Source: Variovorax sp. 679 (GTDB taxonomy: Bacteria; Pseudomonadota; Gammaproteobacteria; Burkholderiales; Burkholderiaceae_C). From it: DNA of 64,000 nucleotides. The notes beneath the pieces were generated by a model. That model was not told where the DNA came from. It searched no databases and saw only the letters and a list, made by a program, of their open reading frames with translations. A program made the translations under genes and the position numbers. The stretch covers positions 1 through 64,000 of the forward strand of contig NZ_RXFS01000012.1 in the NCBI RefSeq assembly GCF_003952185.1, written 5' to 3'. Positions 17,542 to 25,506 of this stretch are shown here, one piece after another (position 1 is the first letter of the stretch; every line of letters starts with the position of its first letter).

Positions 17542-17737
17542 GACAGCGGAAAACAACGGGCGGTTCGCCAAACGCAATGCAGGAAGCCTCGAACCTGTCT
17601 TCCACCTGACCTGGAACGTAAAGACGGCAGGCTGTCTCCTCAGCCAAACACCGTGCGAGGAAAGCTTCAAACAAGAGTCATTCGCAGTCAGAATCCGGCC
17701 GCTGCTGCTTTTGTTTGCACTCCCCAAAGCCTCCACG

Positions 17738-20032
17738 ATGAACCGCACCTCCCAACCGACGCGTCGCCGCACGCCCATCGCACTCGCCCTGATCGGCCTG
17801 TGCGCCTCCTCCCTGCCCACCGCGTTCGCTCAACAACAGCAGCAGCCGCAACAGGAGGCCACGCAACCCGCGACGGCCCCCGGTACCTCCGTCCCTGCCA
17901 CGCTGCGCGAAGTGCAGGTACAGGGCGCACAGGACAAGAGCAGCTTCGGCGCGAACCCGTCCTCGCTCAACCGCCTGCCGGCCGACCTGCGCGATGCGCC
18001 GCAGTCCGTCACCGTCATCAACCAGGCCGTGATGCAGTCCCAGGGCGCGACCTCGCTCGCAAGCGCGCTGCGCAACGTGCCGGGCCTCACCGTCGGCGCC
18101 GCCGAAGGCGGGCAGATCGGCACCAACATCAACCTCAACGGCTTCTCGGCACGCACCGACATCTACCTGGACGGCGCCCGTGACCGGGCCCAGTACTACC
18201 GCGACACCTTCGCACTCGAATCGGTCGAGGTGCTGATGGGCCCGTCGTCGATGCTGTTCGGCCGCGGCTCCACCGGCGGCGTGATCAACCAGGTCACGAA
18301 GAAGCCGTCGCTCACGCCCGCGGGCGAAGTCTCCGTATCGGCAAGCACGACCGGCCTCGTGCGCTCGACCATCGACATCAACCGCCCGCTGTCCGACACC
18401 TCGGCCTTCCGCATCGCGGCCATGGGCCAGCAGGGTGACGCCAGCACGCGCGAGCAGACGAAGCTGAAGGACTTCGGCCTCGACGCCTCGCTGAAGTTCG
18501 GCATCAACACGCCCACGCAGGTCACGCTCTCGGCGCTGGTGCAGCACAACCGCGACCAGCCCGACTACGGCCTGCCGCCGCTCAACGGCCATCCCGTGAA
18601 GGTCGACCGCAACACGGCCTACGGCTTCAGCGACGACCGCACGATCTCCGACATCCAGGCCTTCAGCGCGGTGGTGCAGCACAAGCTCACGGCCGACACC
18701 ACGATCCGCAACCAGACCCAGTACAACGACGTGACCACCGATGCGCGCGAGACCGCGCCGCAGAGCATCGGCACGCTGTCGGCCAAGGGCGTGTTCACGC
18801 CCTTCTCCACCGGTACCACGGCCGTGCCGGCGGCTGCGTTCTCGTCGCTGCCGCTGAGCAGCCTGTGGGTGCGGCAGCAGAGCCATGACCGCACGATCCA
18901 CGACAAGTCGCTGTTCAACCTCACCGAGCTCAACACGAAGTTCAGCACCGGCTCGATCAAGCACACGCTGCTGGCCGGCCTGGAACTGGGCCACGACACC
19001 TACAGCAACCAGACCTACTACCGCAACGGCACCTGCGCGGGCGTGGCGCTGAACCCGGCCGGCGGCACCAGCGGCTACGCCACCTGTTCGCCGCTGCTCG
19101 CGCCCTACCAGGGCAACACGCCGAGCACCGCGCCCACGCTGCCCGGCAACCTGGCCACGGCGAGCGCGACGACCGTCGCCGGCTACGTGAACGACACCAT
19201 CGAACTGAGCCCGCAGTGGAAGCTGGTTGCCGGCGTGCGGCAGGACCACTACCGCGCGAGCATCTACAACAGCATTCCGACCTCGACCACGCTCGCCACC
19301 GAGAGCCAGACCGTCGACTTCACCAGCGTGCGCGCCGGTGCGATCTGGCAGCCGACGCCCGAGCAGTCGTACTACGTGTCGTACAGCACCTCGTTCAACC
19401 CTTCGCTCGAGCAGCTCGTGGCCACCACCGGCGCCACGCAGCCGTTGCCGCCGCAGAAGAACAAGGCCTACGAAGTCGGCGGCAAGTGGGACTTCAACGA
19501 CGGCAACCTCTCGCTCACTGCCGCGGCCTTCCAGATCACGCAGACCAACGCACGCTCGCAGAACAGCGACGGCACCTACAGCGCGACCGGCACGGTGCGG
19601 GTGAACGGCGCGCGCGCCGGCGTCGCGGGCCGCGTCACCGACAAGCTGCAGCTCTTCGGTGCCTACACGCACCTGGACGCGACCATCGTCGACGGCATCG
19701 CCCCCGGCACGCTCGGCAAGGTGCCTGCCAACACGCCGAAGGATGCGGCCAGCCTGTGGGCCACCTACGCGATCACGCCCGAGTGGGAGATCGGCGGCGG
19801 CACCACCTACAGCGCGAAGCGCTATGCCAACAACACCGACCTCGTGCAGGTCGGCGGCTACGCGCGGCTGGACGCGATGGTGGCTTACCATCAGTCCAAG
19901 TACGACATCCGGCTGAACCTGTTCAACCTGGCCAACCGGCACTACTACGACGCGCTGATCCCCTCGGACGGCGGCCGTGCGGTACCGGGCTCGGGACGCG
20001 CCGCCACGCTGTCGTTCACCTACCGGCTCTGA
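17738..20032 (+). CDS. TonB-dependent siderophore receptor (Fiu/PiuA-like)
   Basis: An outer-membrane receptor of 764 residues for a ferric siderophore, probably catecholate. It has a signal peptide (about 1-31), then a Gln-rich stretch after the cleavage site. The plug domain (about 60-170) contains RDAPQSVTVIN and the GRGSTGGVINQVTK boundary motif, and the barrel ends in LSFTYRL with a terminal hydrophobic residue. ATG 17738 is preferred because it begins the signal peptide. It is followed directly by a PiuC-type dioxygenase, the usual partner of Fiu/PiuA receptors. No convincing Fur box was found in the 196 bp upstream. Confidence 0.92.
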   Translation: MNRTSQPTRRRTPIALALIGLCASSLPTAFAQQQQQPQQEATQPATAPGTSVPATLREVQVQGAQDKSSFGANPSSLNRLPADLRDAPQSVTVINQAVMQSQGATSLASALRNVPGLTVGAAEGGQIGTNINLNGFSARTDIYLDGARDRAQYYRDTFALESVEVLMGPSSMLFGRGSTGGVINQVTKKPSLTPAGEVSVSASTTGLVRSTIDINRPLSDTSAFRIAAMGQQGDASTREQTKLKDFGLDASLKFGINTPTQVTLSALVQHNRDQPDYGLPPLNGHPVKVDRNTAYGFSDDRTISDIQAFSAVVQHKLTADTTIRNQTQYNDVTTDARETAPQSIGTLSAKGVFTPFSTGTTAVPAAAFSSLPLSSLWVRQQSHDRTIHDKSLFNLTELNTKFSTGSIKHTLLAGLELGHDTYSNQTYYRNGTCAGVALNPAGGTSGYATCSPLLAPYQGNTPSTAPTLPGNLATASATTVAGYVNDTIELSPQWKLVAGVRQDHYRASIYNSIPTSTTLATESQTVDFTSVRAGAIWQPTPEQSYYVSYSTSFNPSLEQLVATTGATQPLPPQKNKAYEVGGKWDFNDGNLSLTAAAFQITQTNARSQNSDGTYSATGTVRVNGARAGVAGRVTDKLQLFGAYTHLDATIVDGIAPGTLGKVPANTPKDAASLWATYAITPEWEIGGGTTYSAKRYANNTDLVQVGGYARLDAMVAYHQSKYDIRLNLFNLANRHYYDALIPSDGGRAVPGSGRAATLSFTYRL

Positions 20033-20057
20033 GCCTCACAGGAGCACTCGGCACAAC

Positions 20058-20744
20058 ATGCTGGTCTGCATTCCCGGCGTCCTCGACCGCGAAGCGCTCG
20101 CGCAGGTTCGCGCGCGCCTCGACGCGGCGGGCGATGCCTGGGTCGACGGCCGCGTCACGGCCGGCCACCAGGGCGCGCCGGTCAAGTTCAACCAGCAGAT
20201 CGACGAAGGCTCGACGGTGGCGCACGAATGCCAGGCCATCGTGGCCAGCGCGCTCGAACGCCATCCGACCTTCATCAGCGCGGCCCTGCCCAACCTGCTG
20301 TATCCGCCGATGTTCAACCGCTACGGCGAAGGCATGCACTTCGGCCTGCACGTGGACGGCGGCGTGCGCATCGACCCGCGCACCGGCCGCAAGCTGCGCA
20401 CCGACCTGTCGGCCACGCTCTTCCTGTCGGACGCCGACAGCTACGACGGCGGCGAGCTGCAGATGGAAGACACGCACGGCATGCAGACAGTGAAGCTCGC
20501 GGCCGGTGACATGGTGCTCTACCCCGCCACCAGCCTGCACCAGGTGACGCCCATCACGCGCGGCGTGCGTGTGGCCTGCTTCTTCTGGGTGCAGAGCCTC
20601 GTGCGCGACGCGGGCGACCGCGCGCTGCTGTTCGACATGGACAACGCGATCCAGCGCCTCAACCAGAGCGGTGCCGACGAATCGGCGCGCCGCACGCTGG
20701 TGGGCACGTACCACAACCTGCTTCGCAAATGGAGCGACACCTGA
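20058..20744 (+). CDS. piuC: Fe(II)/2-oxoglutarate-dependent PKHD-type hydroxylase
   Basis: 228 residues matching the PiuC/YbiX family. The iron-binding facial triad is His98-x-Asp100 (HVDGG) and His161 (SLHQVTP), with Arg171 placed to bind 2-oxoglutarate. It starts at ATG 20058, 25 bp after the siderophore receptor, so the two are co-transcribed. The family is iron-regulated and lies beside catecholate receptors in many proteobacteria; its substrate is not established. Confidence 0.92.
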   Translation: MLVCIPGVLDREALAQVRARLDAAGDAWVDGRVTAGHQGAPVKFNQQIDEGSTVAHECQAIVASALERHPTFISAALPNLLYPPMFNRYGEGMHFGLHVDGGVRIDPRTGRKLRTDLSATLFLSDADSYDGGELQMEDTHGMQTVKLAAGDMVLYPATSLHQVTPITRGVRVACFFWVQSLVRDAGDRALLFDMDNAIQRLNQSGADESARRTLVGTYHNLLRKWSDT

Positions 20745-20797
20745 GTTCTTTAAACTCCTCCGGCTCACCAGACTGATAACAACCGAGGAGAGAGAAC

Positions 20798-21727
20798 TTG
20801 CGTATTCAAACCGCCCGCCTGACGGCCGGCGTGCTGCTCGCGTGCGCCGCTTTCGCGGCCAGCACCGGCAGCCACGCCGCATCGCCGACCACCAGCATCC
20901 CGTCCGCCCCCGCTTCGACAGCCAGCTCGCTGGAAGCCGAACAGGACGCCGCCTTCAAGGCCGCCAAGGCCGTGCAGAAGCTCGGCCCCGCCGACATCGT
21001 GCTGCGCGACCAGGCCCACCTGCAGTTGCCCGCGGGCTACGTGTGGGTGCCGACACCCGCGGCCGCGCAGTTGATGCGCAGCATGGGCAACCGCACCGAC
21101 GACACCTTCATCGGCGCGATCTTCCCCGCCGACGACGCCGACTGGATGGCGGTGGTGAAGTTCGTGAAAGAGGGCTACATCAAGGACGACGACGCCAAAG
21201 ACTGGAACGCCGACGACCTGCTCAAGAGCCTGAAGGAAGGCACCGAGGCCGCCAACGAGGAGCGTGCCAAGCGCGGCATTCCCGCCATCGAGGTCACCGG
21301 CTGGGCGCAGAAGCCGCAGTACGAGGCCTCGTCGCATCGCCTCGTGTGGTCGGCCCTGTCCAAGCGCAAGGGCAGCACCGACGGCAACCAGGGCGTCAAC
21401 TACAACACCTACGCGCTGGGCCGCGAAGGCTACCTCAGCCTGAACCTCATCACCAACGCGAAGGACCTCGACAAGTACAAGCCGGACGCCAGCAAGCTGC
21501 TCGCCGCGATCCAGTACGACGACGGCAAGAAGTACGCGGACTTCAACTCGTCCACCGACAAGGTCGCAGCCTACGGCCTCGCAGCGCTGGTGGCGGGCGC
21601 GGCGGCGAAGAAGCTGGGCATCTTCGCGATCGTGCTGGCCTTCCTGGCCAAGTTCGCGAAAGTGGCGGTGGTGGCTGGCGGCGCAGCGCTCTGGGGCATC
21701 GCGAAGCTGTTCAAGCGCAATAGCTGA
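20798..21727 (+). CDS. DUF2167 membrane-anchored protein
   Basis: 309 residues from TTG 20798, which has GAGGAG at a fair spacing. An N-terminal signal peptide (to about 29) is followed by the DUF2167 domain (LPAGYVWVPTPAAAQLM, then WAQKPQYEASSHRLVWSA). A hydrophobic pair of helices near the C terminus (about 265-300) ends in a basic KLFKRNS. The bulk should be periplasmic. Its function is unknown. It sits 53 bp after piuC and could be in the same transcript. Confidence 0.85.
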   Translation: MRIQTARLTAGVLLACAAFAASTGSHAASPTTSIPSAPASTASSLEAEQDAAFKAAKAVQKLGPADIVLRDQAHLQLPAGYVWVPTPAAAQLMRSMGNRTDDTFIGAIFPADDADWMAVVKFVKEGYIKDDDAKDWNADDLLKSLKEGTEAANEERAKRGIPAIEVTGWAQKPQYEASSHRLVWSALSKRKGSTDGNQGVNYNTYALGREGYLSLNLITNAKDLDKYKPDASKLLAAIQYDDGKKYADFNSSTDKVAAYGLAALVAGAAAKKLGIFAIVLAFLAKFAKVAVVAGGAALWGIAKLFKRNS

Positions 21728-21739
21728 ACCCGGCCGCGC

Positions 21740-22528
21740 TCAGGCTCCGGTAAAGCGCGGCGCGCGCTTCGCCACGAAGGCGGCAACGCCCTCGCGCGCA
21801 TCCGCGCTGCCGGCACGCTCGTGCAGCAGCTTCTGCTCCAGCGCGAGGTGTTCGTCGAAGGGCCGACCGGGCGCACCAGCGCACAACTGCTTGATCGCCG
21901 CGAACGATCCGCTCGCGCCATGGGCGAGCCGCATGACGAGTGCTTCGGCGGCGGCCGCGAGTTCGGCATCCGGATGGAGCGCATCGACGGCACCCCACGC
22001 CAGGCAGCGCTGGCTGTCGACGGCATCGCTCAGCATCAGCAACCGCTGCGCACGCACAGGCCCCACGCGGCGCGCGAGGAAGTACGAGGCGCCGGCATCC
22101 GGCGACAACCCGATAGCCGCGTAGCCCGTGCGCAGCTTCATCGATTCGGCGGCGAGCACGAAGTCGCCGCACAACGCGAGCCCGACGCCCGCGCCTCCCA
22201 CCGCTCCATTCACCGCGACGACCAGCGGCGCAGGGTTGTTCGACAGGCGCAGCAATGCCGGATGCAGGCCGTCCAGCATCTCGTTAACCAACTCGGGCAG
22301 CGCCTCTCCGGCCGCCACGAATTCGTCGATGTCGCCACCGGCGCAGAACACCCGGCCCTCGCCGGTCAGCAGGATGGCGTGCGGCCTTCGCTCCAGCACT
22401 TCGTCGATGGCCCTTACCAGCGCACGCCCGTTCGCGGCGCCGAGGGCATTCGCGTGCCCGGGCCGCTTCAGCACGATGCGGCCGACGCCCTCCTCCACGC
22501 CCCAGGCGATGCCTTCGCTGAAGTCCAC
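21740..22528 (-). CDS. enoyl-CoA hydratase/isomerase (crotonase) family protein
   Basis: A crotonase fold of 262 residues with oxyanion segments FCAGGDID and GAVGGAGVG. Both catalytic glutamates of true enoyl-CoA hydratases appear to be missing: GGAGVGLAL replaces the GCELA region, and GYAAIGLSPDAG replaces PE..LG..PGAG. The retained Asp in SPDAG resembles PaaG-type isomerases, so isomerisation is more likely than hydration; the MaoC pair upstream can supply hydratase activity. GTG 22528 is the chosen start, 2 nt after the SDR stop, with GGGGA upstream. It is the last gene of the operon. Confidence 0.85.
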   Translation of the reverse strand: MDFSEGIAWGVEEGVGRIVLKRPGHANALGAANGRALVRAIDEVLERRPHAILLTGEGRVFCAGGDIDEFVAAGEALPELVNEMLDGLHPALLRLSNNPAPLVVAVNGAVGGAGVGLALCGDFVLAAESMKLRTGYAAIGLSPDAGASYFLARRVGPVRAQRLLMLSDAVDSQRCLAWGAVDALHPDAELAAAAEALVMRLAHGASGSFAAIKQLCAGAPGRPFDEHLALEQKLLHERAGSADAREGVAAFVAKRAPRFTGA

Positions 22529-22530
22529 GT

Positions 22531-23361
22531 TCAGATCCCCGTGAGGCCGCCGGTGCACATCAGCGTCTGCCCGCTCACGTAATCGGACTCGGGCGCGCAC
22601 AGCAGATACACCGCGCCGGCCGCCTCTTCGGGCGTGCCGCCGCGACCCAGCGGAATGGACTGCTCCATCATCGCCAGCAGCCCCGGGTTGATGCCGACCT
22701 TGATCTCGCGCCCCTCGATGTTCGCGGTGGTGGCCTCGGCGGTGCTTGCGGTCAGCCGGGTCTGGATGAAGCCGAAGGCCACGCAGTTGACCGTCACGTT
22801 CATGCGGCCCCACTCCTTGGCCAGCGTCTGCGTCATGCCGACGATGCCGGCCTTGGCGGTCGAGTAATTGGCCTGCCCCGCGTTGCCGAACAGCCCCGCC
22901 ACCGACGAGATGTTGACCACCTTGCGCACCACGCGCCGGCCCGCCTCGGTCTCGGACTTCGACAGCGCGCGGATCACCGGCTGCGCCGCGCGCAGGATGC
23001 GGAACGGCGCTGTCAGGTGCACGTCGATCATGGCGTACCACTGCTCGTCGGTCATCTTCTGCACCACGCTGTCCCAGGTGTAGCCGGCGTTGTTGACGAT
23101 GATGTCCAGCCCCTTGAACTCGTTCACCGCCGTGCCGACGAAGCGTTCGGCGAAGTCCGGTGCGGCCACGCTGCCGACGCAGGCCACGGCCTCGCCGCCT
23201 GCGGCACGAATGGCTTGAACAGCCTCTTCGGCCGGGGCCGCATCGAGGTCGTTGACGACGACGCGCGCGCCTTCGGATGCGAGCTTGAGCGCGATGGCCC
23301 GGCCGATGCCACGACCCGAACCTGTGATGAGGGCGACCTTGCCGCCGAGCTTGAGTGTCAT
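22531..23361 (-). CDS. SDR-family 3-hydroxyacyl-CoA dehydrogenase-like (FabG-like)
   Basis: A Rossmann dehydrogenase of 276 residues with the NAD(P) motif GSGRGIG (14-20), NNAG, and the catalytic Ser-Tyr-Lys set (ISS...YSTAK). A C-terminal GG tail region suits a FabG-type fold. In this operon it would oxidise the 3-hydroxyacyl-CoA made by the MaoC hydratase before thiolytic cleavage. It starts at ATG 23361, 28 bp after the second MaoC gene. Confidence 0.87.
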   Translation of the reverse strand: MTLKLGGKVALITGSGRGIGRAIALKLASEGARVVVNDLDAAPAEEAVQAIRAAGGEAVACVGSVAAPDFAERFVGTAVNEFKGLDIIVNNAGYTWDSVVQKMTDEQWYAMIDVHLTAPFRILRAAQPVIRALSKSETEAGRRVVRKVVNISSVAGLFGNAGQANYSTAKAGIVGMTQTLAKEWGRMNVTVNCVAFGFIQTRLTASTAEATTANIEGREIKVGINPGLLAMMEQSIPLGRGGTPEEAAGAVYLLCAPESDYVSGQTLMCTGGLTGI

Positions 23362-23389
23362 GTCTCTGTTCTTTCGTTGTCGGTGTGAT

Positions 23390-23827
23390 TCAGCGCAGCG
23401 CGACCAGCGCCTCGCCGGCGATGCGCGTCTGCCCGTATTGATTGGCGCTGTGTACTTCCACGCGCACGCAGCGCTCGCCTTCGTGCTCGAGCTTCTCGAC
23501 CACCCGCCCGCTACACCGCACCGCGTGCCCCAGGTGCGTGATGCCCTGGAAGCGCACGTCGAAGCGGCGCAGCTGCGACTGCGGCGCCCACTGCGTGAGC
23601 AGCCGGCCGAGCCAGGCCATGCCCAGCATGCCCTGCGCGAACACGTCGGGCATGCCGGACTTGCGCGCGAAGTCGGTGTCGATGTGGATGGGGTTGTGGT
23701 CGCCCGAGGCGCCGGCGAAGAGTGCGAGCGTGGTTCGGTCCACGGGTGGCAGCTGCAGCGAGGGCAGCTCGTCGCCGATCTTCACGGCGTCGTATGTCGG
23801 AGCATTCATCGGTGCGGATTCCTTCAT
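23390..23827 (-). CDS. MaoC-like enoyl-CoA hydratase, catalytic subunit
   Basis: A hot-dog fold protein of 145 residues carrying the full hydratase-2 motif SGDHNPIHID (41-50), with Asp43 and His48 as catalytic residues. The start ATG 23827 overlaps the stop of the preceding MaoC-like gene (TGATG), so translation is coupled. A later ATG at 23809 is possible. Together with its partner it probably forms a heteromeric hydratase. Confidence 0.87.
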   Translation of the reverse strand: MKESAPMNAPTYDAVKIGDELPSLQLPPVDRTTLALFAGASGDHNPIHIDTDFARKSGMPDVFAQGMLGMAWLGRLLTQWAPQSQLRRFDVRFQGITHLGHAVRCSGRVVEKLEHEGERCVRVEVHSANQYGQTRIAGEALVALR

Positions 23828-24267
23828 CAATGGCGGCAGACGATCACCGTACGCAGCTCGGCCACCAGTTCGTCGCGCTGGTTGGTGGCGCGCGAGGTCT
23901 TGATGACGAATTCGAGCGCGCCGTTCTTCTTGTCGTAGATGTCGGTGATGGTGGAGCGCACCGTCACCGTGTCGCCTACGCAGGCGGGCTTGTGGTAGCT
24001 GAAGCCCTGCTCGCCGTGCAGCAGCTTCGACAGCGGAATGCCCAGGTCGGCCAGCAGCCGGTCGGACGCGCCGGAGTCCAGCTCGGCCGCGAACAGGAAT
24101 GTCGGCGGCGCGGGCAGGTCGGGGTAGCCGGCATCGCGCGCGGCGGCGGCGTCGGTGTAGACAGGGTCGGTCTCGCCGATGGCCTTGGCGAAGAACTGCA
24201 GGCGGGTGCGCTCGATGGGCAGCACCGATGCGGGCAGCTCGTGGCCGATCCACTTCTTGTCGATCAT
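23827..24267 (-). CDS. MaoC-like hydratase, non-catalytic N-terminal-type subunit (FAS1-like dehydratase domain)
   Basis: 146 residues with a hot-dog fold (GFSYHKPACVGDTVTVRSTI near the C-terminal strand). The position of the hydratase motif reads GETDPVYTD (31-39), without the Asp/His pair, as in the structural halves of two-domain or heterodimeric MaoC enzymes such as ChsH2. It overlaps the next gene as TGATG and begins 13 bp after the thiolase. The pairing of an inactive and an active hot-dog subunit suggests a bulky acyl-CoA substrate. Confidence 0.83.
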   Translation of the reverse strand: MIDKKWIGHELPASVLPIERTRLQFFAKAIGETDPVYTDAAAARDAGYPDLPAPPTFLFAAELDSGASDRLLADLGIPLSKLLHGEQGFSYHKPACVGDTVTVRSTITDIYDKKNGALEFVIKTSRATNQRDELVAELRTVIVCRH

Positions 24268-24280
24268 CTGCCGGCCTTTC

Positions 24281-25465
24281 TCAGACGCGCTCGTAGAGCG
24301 TCACCACGCAGGCGCCGCCCAGGCCGAGGTTGTGCTGCAGCGCCAGCCGTGCGCCCTCGACCTGCCGCTTGTCGGCCGTGCCCCGGAGCTGCTGGACCAA
24401 CTCCGTACATTGCGCCAGCCCCGTGGCACCGAGCGGGTGGCCCTTCGACAGCAGCCCGCCCGACGGATTGGTGACGACCTTGCCGCCGTAGGTGTTGTCG
24501 CCGTCCACCACGAACTTCTCCGCGCCGCCCACCGGGCACAGGCCCAGCGCCTCGTAGCTGATGAGCTCGTTGTGCGCGAAGCAGTCGTGCAGCTCGACCA
24601 CGTCCACGTCCTGCGGGCCGACGCCGGCTGCGTCGTACACCTTCTGCGCGGCCTCCTGCGCCATGCTGAAGCCGACCACCTCGCGCATGTCGCGGCTCTC
24701 GAAGGTGACGGGGCGGTCGGTGGTCATGGCCTGCGCCTTGATGCGCACGCTGCGGTCCAGGCCGTGGCGCTCGGCGAAGCGGGGCGAACACACGATGGCC
24801 GCCGCCGCGCCGCAGGTGGGCGGGCAGGCCATCAGCCGCGTCATCACGCCGGGCCACATGACGGGCGCGGCCATCACCTCGTCCTCGGTGACGACGGTGC
24901 GGAACAGCGCCACCGGGTTGTTCGACGCATGGCGGCTGGCCTTGGCGCGGATCTTCGCGAAGGTCGACATCTGCGTGCCGTACTGCTGCATGTGCGCCAA
25001 CCCGGCGCCGCCGAAGTAGCGCAGCGCGAGCGGCACCTGCTCGTTGCCGACCAGCTCGTCGGTGATGTTCTCGAAGTGGTCGAAGGGGCTGGGCCGGTCG
25101 TTGAACACCGCGCCGAGCGCGCCGGGGCTCATGTGCTCGAAGCCCAGCGCCAGCACGCAGTCGGCCGCGCCGCTGGCCACGGCCTGGCGCGCGAGGAAGA
25201 GAGCGGTCGAGCCGGTCGAGCAGTTGTTGTTGACATTGACGACCGGAATGCCCGTCATGCCCACCTCGTACAGCGCGCGCTGGCCGGCGGTGGAGTCGCC
25301 GTACACGTAGCCCACGTAGGCCTGCTGCACCAGCTCGTAGCCGATGCCGGCGTCCTTCAATGCTGCGTTCGTGGCATGGGCGGCCATCTGCGGATAGGGC
25401 TGGTTCGCCCCCGGCTTGGTGAAGGGGATCATGCCGACCCCGACCACATGGACGTCTTGACTCAT
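24281..25465 (-). CDS. thiolase / SCP-x-like lipid-transfer protein
   Basis: 394 residues of thiolase fold, beginning at ATG 25465 with AAGGAG upstream. The active-site cysteine is Cys82 in NNNCSTGS. KGHPLGATG supplies the C-terminal His, and GGACVV near the end a second Cys. This arrangement is typical of SCP-2/SCP-x thiolases and the Ltp group rather than PhaA-type enzymes. It would cleave a 3-ketoacyl-CoA or a tertiary beta-hydroxyacyl-CoA. No DUF35 partner gene is seen, which would normally accompany an Ltp2-type aldolase. Confidence 0.87.
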   Translation of the reverse strand: MSQDVHVVGVGMIPFTKPGANQPYPQMAAHATNAALKDAGIGYELVQQAYVGYVYGDSTAGQRALYEVGMTGIPVVNVNNNCSTGSTALFLARQAVASGAADCVLALGFEHMSPGALGAVFNDRPSPFDHFENITDELVGNEQVPLALRYFGGAGLAHMQQYGTQMSTFAKIRAKASRHASNNPVALFRTVVTEDEVMAAPVMWPGVMTRLMACPPTCGAAAAIVCSPRFAERHGLDRSVRIKAQAMTTDRPVTFESRDMREVVGFSMAQEAAQKVYDAAGVGPQDVDVVELHDCFAHNELISYEALGLCPVGGAEKFVVDGDNTYGGKVVTNPSGGLLSKGHPLGATGLAQCTELVQQLRGTADKRQVEGARLALQHNLGLGGACVVTLYERV

Positions 25466-25506
25466 GAAAGGCTCCTTGGAAGTTCGAATGGAAAAAACAG
25501 GCAGGC

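Noticed and set aside
17542..17737. Fur box before the siderophore receptor
   Set aside because: Only a weak match (around AGTCATTCGC) was found, too poor to annotate.
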